Origin: Phyllostachys edulis
Taxonomy: Eukaryota; Streptophyta; Magnoliopsida; Poales; Poaceae
Assembly (NCBI GenBank): GCA_036346405.1
Contig: CM070548.1
Span: 87,069,333-87,133,332, forward strand
Reading direction: 5' to 3'
DNA length: 64,000 bases
The position numbers and the translations under genes were made by a program. Below the pieces are notes generated by a model. It saw only the letters and a program-made list of their open reading frames with translations. It was not told the origin of the DNA and searched no databases. The first letter of the stretch is position 1, and every line of letters begins with the position of its first letter. Below are positions 55,372 to 64,000 of this stretch, one piece after another.

Positions 55372-56349
55372 AATATATTTTCATTCTCTTTTCAATTTTT
55401 TTAATAAAGATGCATTTCCTTTACTTTCCGACACATGAAATTATTTATATGACTGTCTCATAATCTGGTTTACATACTATTGTTGTCTAATTGGTCAGAG
55501 AAGAACAAATTCTTTCCGATATCCTTTTTCAAGGATCTCTATTACTCTATGGCTACGACATATAAGTCAAATGCCGTAAGGGTCCTAGTTGTGACCATTC
55601 AGACAATAGTTCTCACGCATGACCCACACTCTTTTCTTAAAGAAATATACGAGTAAAGGGAGCATCACACAGGCAACTAAATATAGTACTTCACATGCTT
55701 AAGCTTTCGGAGACTACATTTCTTACCTTCAACATTCTGTTCCACTCTTGTTTTGGCTACTGGTCGAGACACAAAAAGCCTCCTAATCGAAGTCACTCCT
55801 TCTCCGCACGTGGTGCTGCCCACTGGAAGGAACTTTCTAGCGACGGTCCATTTCTTACGATCCTCGTTGCTAGTCGGAACTTGAGCACGAATATGTTTCG
55901 CAAAGTGTTTCTCTTAGTCTCTAATACTTAGCAACATTTACGACCAGTTTTGGATAAGATATATAAACAAGTTCACTTGTCGTTTTTGCATACATTTTTG
56001 CATGATTCCTTATCATCAATACAAGTCTTATACATCTTCCAACCACACAAGATACTACACAATATTTCGATTATGGAGCAGATCTAAAACTAGTCGAAGT
56101 CATACACTGGTTCCAACCACATTGATTTTCTAGTGATCATTAGATCATTTTTATAATATAATCAGCATATACTTTGTACTGGGGTCATAGCTATTGCCTA
56201 TTTTCTTGGTCTGCTACTATTTTAGTAAAGTTCTTCTACTAATACATGTAGTCGGGGGCTAGGGAATATATGAGTGCTCAACGAATTTAAGAAGACAAAA
56301 CAAAGACTTCATTGATGATAAAAGGTAAGTTTTATTTACAACAGTCTAA
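55372..56349. other. Element B spacer with a second PPT-like tract
   Basis: AT-rich sequence between pol and the antisense ORF without gene support. AGTCGGGGGCTAGGG at 56250-56264 nearly repeats the purine tract used before the LTR (GTTCGGGAGCTAGC at 60041). It could be a central polypurine tract or a remnant of a former element edge. Confidence 0.55.
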
Positions 56350-57060
56350 ATATTACAATCATTTACTTCTCAGAGCCAACAGATTGGTTGCTGCGCGTTG
56401 GAGACCCGACCTCCATTTCCTCCGCAACCTTGTGTCTGAGAGGTGCCATTTTCTCGAAAACTTTGGTTGCTTCCTCTCCCGAGCAGTTGAAGTCTTCCTC
56501 AACAACTTGGAGATTTATGGTGGGGTCGGAGACTTTCAGCTTTGCCAAAGCAAAACTAACTCCATTCTTGATAGCTTCAAACAAAGTCTGTGCATGGTTC
56601 TCCCAAGTTGTCTTGAGGACACTCCTGAGGTCTTCGAGTTATTGACCAAGATAGTTGTTCTTCTCCGTGGGATCTCATAAATTGGGTAGTTGCGTTCCTG
56701 ATCCCATATCAAAGAGCATCTTATTTAAATCTTTGACATTCTCTTCAGGATTTTGCCCAAAAGCTGTCTCCTTACCACGCTCGAACCCAAGAGCTTTTTC
56801 TATTCTCTTCAATACTTGAGTTTGCTCTGTACGAGTAAACCAAAGAATGAGTACATACAACTAGAAAAAGGAAGTACATTGGTCGAGTTTACGACCGGTT
56901 ACCTGCGCGTCCATGGTTGGTTGCTGATACATGATGCCACTTCCCAGTTGGAGTACCTGCGTGTCCACGTCACTTTCTGAACATAGAGACGTTCAATTAC
57001 CTATCGACGATATCCAGGTAATTGGATGTCCTGACGCTCTCCTAGCAGCCATGCTTCTTA
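56350..57060 (-). pseudogene. Antisense ORF of element B, C-terminal part
   Basis: Minus-strand frames give KNGVSFALAKLKVSDPTINL, EEATKVFEKMAPL, and, upstream, RIEKALGFERGKETAFGQNP and LNKMLFDMGSG. These heptad-rich, charged stretches are like the coiled-coil tail of the Transposase_28-type proteins in RIRE2-like elements. The middle of the ORF present in element A (about 8.2-8.9 kb) is not found. Confidence 0.65.
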
Positions 57061-57159
57061 AAATTGCATGGGCTCGATGAAATTGCCCATGGCTGCTGTC
57101 TCATCCTCCTCATGCTGTGTGGACGACCCCCCGAAAGTGGCTGAGGGACTACGAACAAC

Positions 57160-57171
57160 ACACACACACAC

Positions 57172-57201
<30 letters not shown>
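57160..57201 (+). repeat. (AC)n(AT)n microsatellite
   Basis: CACACACACACACA followed by a run of about 14 AT units. Confidence 0.93.
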
Positions 57202-57205
<4 letters not shown>

Positions 57206-57339
57206 GAGATTGGGAATGGAATGGTAGGACGTACTTGGGACGCAAGGTAGGAGAACTTGACCAGCATGAACAAAGTTACACAGACAAAGGTAAAATGAAT
57301 GGCGAGAAGCAATAGATGACATCTTGACAAAATGATAAA

Positions 57340-57790
57340 TCAACAATAAGTCATAACATACATATCACATATTTTATACATCTATTTTTGCAAATCATCA
57401 ATCATACATATCAACAGCCCATGGTTCCACTATCAATAGCAGACAACACTTGACACTTCTGAATAAGTCATAAGTCATAACAATATAACATATCAACAGC
57501 CCATACATATCAACAACCCATACATATCAATAGCAGAGGCAACACTTGACACTTCTGAATAAGTCATAACTCATAACAATATAACATATCAACATCCCAT
57601 ACATATCAACCCAATAAGTCATAACATATCAACAACCCATACATATCAATAGCAGAGACAACACTTGGCACTTTTGAATAAGTCATAATTCATAACAATA
57701 TAACATATCAACAGACAACAACCCATACATATCAAGTTATCAATAGCCCAATACTTCAATAGCAGACAACACTCACACTTCTGAATTCAC
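57340..57790 (+). repeat. Tandem array, units of about 65-115 bp
   Basis: AACAATATAACATATCAAC, CCCATACATATCAA, AATAGCAGAGACAACACTTG and CACTTCTGAATAAGTCATAA recur in order about four times. Non-coding. Confidence 0.85.
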
Positions 57791-58576
57791 TCATTCAGCA
57801 ATCAGCACAAGTGTGCAACCATTCAAACTGCGGGGGAGGCGGGGAGCTGCGGTGCTAGGGGGAGCAGAGAAGGGAAGGGGGCAGAGCAGGCAATAGCAGA
57901 GCAGAGAAGGGACTAAAGGGGAGCTGCGGCGCTAGGAGGGGCTGCGATGATCTGAGGAAGCGAAGAAGGACTAAAGGGAGGCTGGGCGCTAGGAGGCTGC
58001 GATGCTCTGAGGCAGAGAAGAAGAAGGGCAGAGCGAGCAGAGAGAGAAGGATCGAGGGGAGGCTGGCGCTAGAACTCTGGCGCTAGGGGGAGCGAGAGAA
58101 GGGAAGGGGTGGCAAGCAGAAGCGATGGAGGGAGTGTTGCGGCGCTAGGGAGAGCGGGAAGAGAGGGGAGGGTAGCGCACCAACTGTCATCACACCCAAT
58201 ATGTGATATATATGTCTTACCTCGACATCACCGGTGTCGGTGGTGAGATAGTCGAGGCCGAGGTCAGTGGAGAGGTAGCCGGGGGAGGTCGGTGGAGAGG
58301 TAGCCGGGGTCGCGCACGCCAGGGGGGAGAAGGAAGAGGGGAAGGCAGCGTTACCATAATTGTGGCACGATGGTGACCTTTGCGTGGACACTCTTATCGT
58401 CTGAGTGTCTTATCAAAGTCTGCAAATGGTGTCTAATGGCAACAACGGGAAGAAGAGGCGGCGTCGGCGTCGGCGATAAGTCGGCGGCGTTGAGGTCGGG
58501 GGCACTCGGGTGGGGAGGGGAACAAACGAGAGTAAGGGTGCTGGGGAATGACGAGTTAGGGCGCAAACCGTAGCGG
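57791..58576. other. G/A-rich block, origin unknown
   Basis: Repeated GGGGGAGC, AGAGAAGG and GCGCTAGG words; part of the insertion that replaced the middle of the antisense ORF of element B. Proline-rich frames on the minus strand (58083-58599) have no recognised match; they may be captured leader sequence. Confidence 0.4.
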
Positions 58577-59610
58577 GCTCCTCCTACTAATAAAGACATA
58601 TCACAGATGGTTCTATTATGGAACCGTCTGTGATATCAGACATCATGGACGTAATAGAACCCTCCATCATAAGCAAGAATGGAGTCTACTTGGATCTACT
58701 CGCCCTGACACGATGTCAGCCTTTTGTTTCGTTTCGTGTTTTCTATTATTTTTGCCATACCGTGAGTCACTTTGAGAAACAAAGGCTAACTGTCGTGTAT
58801 ACATTTACATGACATGAAGAAATTACATATTGTCGCCCGGAAGTGAGAGATCACCCGGAAGACGTGGCGGAGTAGGATGCCAAGACGGTGGAAGGTGGCG
58901 GTCACCGACTTCGGCAAATCCACTGACAGAGGAGTGAAGACACTGTTGAAACAATGTCTTTCTGCGGCATCTACCAACGTACGACCGGAGAGGTGCTCGT
59001 ACAGTCTGGCCAGGTAGGCCATCAATGCCAGCGACAAGGAAATAGAAGAGGGAGTCATTTCTACTTTAATTAATTAGAAGTATAAAGTTATATGGGGATA
59101 ATCATCTTCGATGGCGGATGACCCTTTTTATAAAACAAGGAATAAATTCGGCGTCTGAGACGAAGAGACGCATTGGGGAGCCGAAGCGGCATTAATTGAT
59201 GCAACGAAGAGACGCATCGACGACGACGGCGATGAAGAAACTCATCGGGCGACGAAGAAACTCACCAAGGAGCTATAGCGATATTATCACAGACGGTTAT
59301 AATTAAAAACCGTCTGTGAAGTATACAATTATCACAGATGATACTTCACAAACGGTTTTTAATATAAACCGTCTGTGATATGAATTATCACAGACGGTTA
59401 TAATTAAAAACCGTCTGTGAAGTATACAATTATCACAGACGGTTCGTGTTTAGAACCGTTTGTGATATGACCTCTTCACAGACGATTTTTATCGCAGCCA
59501 GTAACATAGACGATCTCTAAACCAAAACTGTATGTGATTGCATATAATACAGACGGTTTTGGTCAACCATCTGTGATGAGACGTCCAGTATTAGCCTTTT
59601 TGTAGTAGTG
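58577..59610 (-). mobile_element. Short CACTA element or fragment
   Basis: The right end, on the minus strand, is CACTACTACAAAAAGGCTAA, a CACTA terminus. Subterminal repeats TATCACAGACGGTT and AACCGTCTGTGA fill 59281-59580 and recur near 58600-58636. The left end (CTACTAATAAAGAC at about 58589) is degraded and no 3-bp duplication was confirmed. It is unrelated in sequence to the large CACTA element. A 90-codon minus frame (58786-59058) is unrecognised. Confidence 0.7.
59286..59560. repeat. ATCACAGACGGTT inverted repeats
   Basis: At least ten copies of ATCACAGACGGTT or AACCGTCTGTGA, including two nearly identical 62-bp hairpins (59286-59325 and 59388-59427). Confidence 0.88.
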
Positions 59611-59710
59611 AAATCAGGTCCTTGTCAGGAAGCAACGCGATCTTCTCCAGGCTCTTAAGTTTTTTCTCGCTCAAATCGGAAACCGACTAGTTGGCGATAA
59701 AATCCGACAT
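59611..59710 (-). pseudogene. Antisense ORF of element B, N-terminal part
   Basis: The ATG at 59710 opens MSDFIAN, and after a TAG the frame reads SVSDLSEKKLKSLEKIALLP and DKDLI, matching the start of the element A antisense ORF at 9008. It is cut at 59610 by the CACTA end. Confidence 0.8.
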
Positions 59711-60040
59711 GGCTAAGTTTGGGATAAAGGAAGAAAGGAGGTCGCAAAAGGTTGTAGACAAAAGGAGATCAGAGACAATTTTTCTATCAGGAGATGAAAA
59801 GGGAAAGCAGGAGGCATAAAAACCCTAAAGCCTTGCGTTGAAGGGATTTTATAGCCGCAATTCTTCTTGCATCAAGGCGATTACCTAAAGTCTAACAGAC
59901 GAGAAAAACTCTTCGGGTCCCAAGGCAGTTTCTCAACTTTAAAGTGAATACAGACCATCTCGTATATCACGGGATTAAATGAGGGTCTGCTCGATACGAC
60001 TTCATCGAAAGAAAGTGTTCACACGACCAATTCACTTAAA

Positions 60041-60054
60041 GTTCGGGAGCTAGC
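60041..60054 (+). promoter_or_regulatory. Polypurine tract of element B
   Basis: GTTCGGGAGCTAGC directly before the LTR; one base different from that of element A. Confidence 0.75.
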
Positions 60055-60747
60055 TGGCGAGGATTAAAATCTCTTTGTATTACTTTAATACATAATAAAA
60101 GACCAAATGTCTTCGTGGTCGTAACCCTTAAGGCTAACAACCCATGTGGTCGTAAGGATTCTAGAGGTTACATAATAAGTATCTGGTCGGATGAGGTCCT
60201 GTACCCAGTCCCCGACCAGATGACTGCTCGTAGAAACAATGAACTGGCATTCAGATCTAACTCCAAGTATATTCCTTACCGTGTGATGAATGGAACACAT
60301 GTCATATTTGCTCCATACCACGCGACGTTTTATGGTCTTAAGACACTGACAACAACCACCATACGGTTGAGGGTCTCACAGACACACAGCCACTGAACGA
60401 TTGGTACTTTATCAACCGTTGCCTCGCTCCGACCAGTCACGGTATTTCCAACAGGTGTCTCTTCAAGGAGCAACTGCCACCTCTTCGACGGTTATTTAAA
60501 GATGGAGTGTGAATCGAACTACATCAGATTGAAGCATGGCAATCGGCATTAGGTTCATGTTTCAAGTTTGATTCTATAGTATAGCAAGTATTACGCTTAG
60601 TGTAATTAGGATTAGTCCACTGCCTTGTCAAGGGCACTCCCTGTAATAGCCAGTTCATAGCAATAAAGAGCAGTCTTATTCTCTCCCAAGAACTCTTTGC
60701 CATTTTGCTCTATTTATTTTGTAAGATCGGTGACTCGATCGTCGACA
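60055..60747 (+). mobile_element. 3' LTR of element B
   Basis: 693 bp, TGGCGAGGATTAAAATC to CGATCGTCGACA; aligns with 9297-10019. It lacks about 30 bp found in the middle of the other copy. Confidence 0.88.
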
Positions 60748-60829
60748 AACATTATTTCAAAAATCTCAGAATCAAGACAAACATCTGGAAAAGAACGCCA
60801 ACAAATAAAAAAAAGATGCAACATCTCAG

Positions 60830-60965
60830 AATTCATATGCAACATTTTTTTCAACGATCATAACATTTTTTCAACGGTCGTAACATTTTTTCAACGATCG
60901 TAATATTTTTTTTCAATGGTTGCAACATTTTTTTTTAACGATCGCAACATTTTTTTTCAACGTCA
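60830..60965 (+). repeat. Tandem AACATTTTTTTCAACGATCGT repeats
   Basis: Five to six units of about 22 bp, each with CAACGATCG or CAACGGTCG and a T run. The same words return at 60990-61025. Confidence 0.9.
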
Positions 60966-61119
60966 ACTTGGGGGCTCAACAAAAAAAAAATCAACGGTCA
61001 CAACATCTCAGATGCAACATTTAGGATCTAGAATTTGTCAATCAAACAAAAAAAAAGGGAACCATCTGACCTATTGCAACATCTTAGATGTAGGAGGCCG
61101 GGGAGTGGCCTCGTCGGCG

Positions 61120-61480
61120 CCCGACGGGGAGATTCTCCAGTCCCTACACCGCCTGCCGTGGGACCTGTCCGCCGCCGAGGCGCCGGCCCCATTCTTGCGG
61201 GTTGTGTTCGTGTCGAGGCGGGCGAAGCTTCTTGTCGTGGTGTTCGATGATCTGATGCATTGTGGGGGGTTGCCACAGTCAGCGTCGCTGTGCTTGCATG
61301 AGGTGCTCCTGGTGCTATAGTGGTTCAAGATCGTTGTGGCCGATCGCTTGGCGGTGACCACATGCATTGCTATTGCGATCGGACGAGGTGGCCTCATGGT
61401 GCGGAGCTGCTGACATGACGAGCGGCGTGCTTGATCTCCTCCCCGTGTCTGCCAGGACCGACATTGGATTTGGGCGACGA
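61120..61480 (+). pseudogene. Fragment of a U-box E3 ligase N-terminal domain
   Basis: The plus frame reads LQSLHRLPWDLSAA, then LPQSASLCLHEVLLVL, a TAG where the family has Gln, then WFKIVVADR. After a one-base shift it reads LLLRSDEVASW and VLDLLPVSA. This order (SASLCLREVLLLLQRFK, LLLQSDEV, LLDLLPV) is that of the U-box N-terminal domain of PUB-ARM proteins such as the SPL11/PUB4/PUB45 group. The U-box and ARM repeats are absent. It is GC-rich, unlike its surroundings, and looks like a captured or decayed gene piece. It is not the same gene class as the one at 38.7 kb. Confidence 0.68.
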
Positions 61481-62289
61481 CTTGGGTGGTTTGGTCTGGG
61501 TGGAGAGCAAAGTGATGGACAAAAGGAAGAGCAGTGCCTGGGTGTGTTGTGTCATGTGTGGTTGTATGTGTGTATTGTGTATGAGATAAGGAGAGAGAAA
61601 AAGAGAGTAGTATTAGACTACTGGGTGAAGAAGTGCGGAAAAGGAGTAGGAGCGTATGATACAATACGCACGGGTCACACCGTTTCCCAATTTATAGCAT
61701 TCCAATCATTTTGTCGTGAAAAACCCATTTTTGTTTCTGACGTTGCTTTGTAGGAGTAGTGGGACCAAGGCGCAACACGAGGTAGTCTTGCCAAATGGTG
61801 CCCTACCAAGACGCAAGACTGAAACCTGACCCGTTTAAACCTGACCCATTCAGGCCCATTGTCTTTATTAAATCTTTGTCTTAGGGCAGACCATGGGCAG
61901 TGGTGGCCGAACCACGGCCCGACGGACATTCGTCTTGAAATTTGGGCCACAAGACGAACTGTTTGGCCGTCGGGCGGATCGCCCATTTGGCCCATCAGAA
62001 CAAAAAAATTCAAAAAATCCAAAAATCGAGAAAAATTAGAAAAATATGTAGAATTGAAGTAGACATGAAATTTTAAAAATTGAGACAATCATATTGAAAA
62101 TATAATAAAGAGCTTTATTGATGTCAATTTGGTCGCCTCGTTAAAACCTTTACCAAGTAAAAACTCAAAATGAGAAAACCTTGGCAAAGGAAAAAAATCT
62201 GACCTATAGCTCTACAATTCTACATACATGATACATCTTTGTTCTATGTGTCGGTGTCATTGTCTAAGTACAAATTTTGAACACCTCAA
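61481..62289. other. Flank of the hAT element
   Basis: No coding support. GCAGTGGTGGCCGAACC at 61899 and GGCCCGACGG words (61913-61990) resemble the GGCCCGNNGGCCCG subterminal sequence of grass hAT elements, so the hAT end may be near 61.9 kb. I could not identify an 8-bp duplication. Confidence 0.4.
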
Positions 62290-64000
62290 ACAATTCGAAT
62301 TTTTCATAGAGTGTTGTGTTCATAAATCGGCTTGTTCCCGATCCTTCACAGTTAGAAGGATCTCCACCATCTCACTTGTGAGACTTGTTCTTCTTTCCTC
62401 CAATATTCTTCGGAAAGAGTGAAAGCAGACTCGGAGAAGCGTAGAGCGAGAGCAGTTAACACATCACGTGCAAGTATGGATAGCACGGGATATGTTAACT
62501 TATGGGCTTGCCACCATTGCAAGATGTCAAAACCTTCGAGGCGAAATCCACCGTATCATTTGTCGGATAGGTGGATAGTTCCCGCTCCTTGTGGGTCTTG
62601 GTGAGCGGTATTGTAGTGCGTAAGAAGAAGAAGGCGAAGACTGGACTGGATGAAGAGGCAGAAGATCGTGCCCACATACTTGTCTTCCCGCTCGAGGTGG
62701 GGGACTCTTGGAGGTCGTTCTTGGCGAACTCCTCGAACTTATTTTCATACCTTTGGTAAACCTCGGATAAGCAGAAGCGAACTACGCAAAATAGTTAGTA
62801 TAGTCTAGCCCCATAGCATCACTAAGAAGATCAAGTCTGATTGCCAAATGCACCAATTTTAGCCCTAGGATCTAAAATAAATGCAAATGCATATAGGTAA
62901 GGATTTCTCTCCAATATTTAAGGTATTTAGATTTCATGGAAACAATGACCTCACGTAAAACTAAGTCATTTTCATGCATTTTCAATTGAGTAGCAATCAG
63001 TAAAATAGTATGCACAATGATAGGAGATGTTGGATAGTAGGCAGCGGACAAAGCAACAGTTGCCTCGTAAAAATTTCTAAAATAGCGGTACCTTCTCAAA
63101 GAAGCGAACCAATGTTGCTCGATTAATAACAAAGTACCATCGATTGCTAGGATAGTATGTTTGAATAAAAGCGAAAAAGTGCTCTTGTATGGTAAAAGAT
63201 GCTTAAGCATGAGGTAAGTAGAGTTCGCCTTCTAGGCATGTCCAAACCGAACTTTCTTGGGCGTACACCCATCGCCTGCGAAGTTCTTATATTGTGCTAT
63301 TCTTACGTTAGAGTTGTTCAAGAAAGAAATCGCATCATGTAAAAGCTCTAATATACGGACTCAACCTCTTTAGACCACATTTGACTATAAGGTTGATAAT
63401 ATGACAAGCGCATCGTTGATGTAGCAAGAACGAATTGGCATATGTACTCAATCTTTGGAGTAAGAATGTCCATGGCCCTAGAGTTTGAAGCGGCGTTGTC
63501 TAAGGTAATTGCGAATATTTTGTCTGCAGTAAGACCAAAGTCTTCACGACTTTGAGAATCTGATTCGCAATATTCTCCCGTGTGTGCTACATCAATTAAT
63601 TTTAAACCTATAATTCTTTTCTCCATTACCCGATCGTCATTAACATAATGCGCAACTACACTAAGATAATCCTCCCTAGCCTGACCACTCCATATGTCCG
63701 AGGTCAAGGCAATCGAAAATGTGCACGTACTAAATAGTTCCTTTATTTTATTACGACGTTCATTATAGTATTTCACTAGATCCCTTGTTGTTATCTGTCT
63801 AGAAAGCGGAAGAAAATCTAGGATTATCGCGATCCTAATGTAATTTTGGAAAGAAGCAGATTCGCCAAAGCCTAACGGTAAATCCTCGAAGCAATTAAGC
63901 AGCAGAGAGATTGGCGGGCTACCGAGGATCGTAGTCGACTAGATCTGCATCTGCGTCGGGGTTGTATTGCGGTAGCGTTTGCCTCATCGCCAATCCTTGC
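62290..64000 (-). pseudogene. hAT (Ac-like, RICESLEEPER-type) transposase, partial
   Basis: Read from the right edge downwards, the minus strand gives EDLPLGFGESASFQNYI (about 63880) and IALTSDIWSGQAREDYLSVV with the first catalytic Asp. KIFAITLDNAASNSRAMDIL follows (63480-63540), with the second. Then come DGTLLLIEQHWFASLRRYRY, YYPTSPIIVHTILLIA and MKSKYLKYWREIL. The dimerisation region follows (ELSTYPTNDTVDF; ILQWWQAHKLTYPVLSILAR; RRILEERRTSLTSEMVEIL at about 62350). The N-terminal BED zinc finger lies outside the window. Several frameshifts (63210-63348, about 62560, about 62425) make it inactive. hAT transposases cut and paste elements with 8-bp duplications. Confidence 0.9.

Larger units (their letters stand above)
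51953..60747 (+). mobile_element. Ty3/Gypsy element B (same family as A), 5'-truncated
   Basis: From GATCGAAAAATGGCTTATG (51955; compare 4033 in element A) it aligns with element A through RT, RNase H and integrase, and goes further than A in integrase. The antisense ORF, purine tract and 3' LTR follow in the same order. Gag and most of protease are missing. The antisense ORF is split by about 2.5 kb of other sequence (57.1-59.6 kb). Confidence 0.88.

Noticed and set aside
57340..57790. Array-like repeats considered as satellite or CRISPR
   Set aside because: Only about four units of unequal length; a local tandem duplication fits better.
58786..59058. 90-codon minus frame in the short CACTA block
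   Set aside because: Clean but unrecognised and without splice or promoter support; mentioned only inside the element entry.

Overview
The window is nuclear DNA from a grass (Poaceae). The evidence is the density of nested LTR retrotransposons with tRNA-Met type primer sites, a CACTA element whose ends carry TTTGCCGAGTG repeats, a hAT transposase, MITE-like sequence, and plant-specific host genes (PUB-type U-box E3 ligase, MIKC MADS-box exons). No bacterial operon, rRNA, tRNA gene or CRISPR array was seen. I cannot name the species.

Layout. 1-12.4 kb is a nest: a Copia-type LTR (1-1858) sits in the gag of a Ty3/Gypsy element of the RIRE2/Retand type (element A, to 10019). Element A in turn interrupts the pol of a second Gypsy element (element C, to 12424), which also holds a small LINE-like insertion with a 13-bp target duplication. 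A short complete non-autonomous LTR element (12438-13815, target duplication ATGCC) follows. 14.3-15.8 kb looks like the promoter and first exons of a host gene of unknown identity, with an exact 132-bp tandem duplication. 17378-28593 is a complete-looking CACTA (En/Spm) transposon, flanked by TGA on both sides. It carries a decayed TNP2 transposase gene, a decayed Transposase_24-type gene, a roughly 500-bp-arm inverted repeat, and exons captured from two host genes (a MADS-box gene and an MnmG/GidA tRNA-modification gene), both antisense to the transposase. 28759-37499 is a very long solo LTR on the minus strand, split by a compact 5.27-kb Gypsy element (element D) with both LTRs.

38731-39978 is the clearest host gene: a single-exon PUB22/23/24-like U-box ubiquitin ligase broken by two frameshifts. 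41182 to about 51600 is another Copia-type LTR on the minus strand, split by an 8.07-kb minus-strand Gypsy element (element E, target duplication GATTG). Element E keeps gag, protease and integrase but has lost reverse transcriptase and RNase H. 51953-60747 is a second copy of the element A family (element B), broken in its antisense ORF by a block that includes a short CACTA end. 61.1-61.5 kb holds a fragment of the N-terminal domain of another U-box gene. 62.3 kb to the end is the C-terminal two thirds of a hAT transposase pseudogene on the minus strand.

Nearly every coding sequence is damaged by stops or frameshifts, so the window is best read as a transposon graveyard with one or two host loci. 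The most interesting parts are the CACTA element as a carrier of host exons plus a giant hairpin, the antisense ORF conserved in elements A and B, and the RT-less but structurally complete element E. All family assignments rest on motif recognition by eye; no database search was run.
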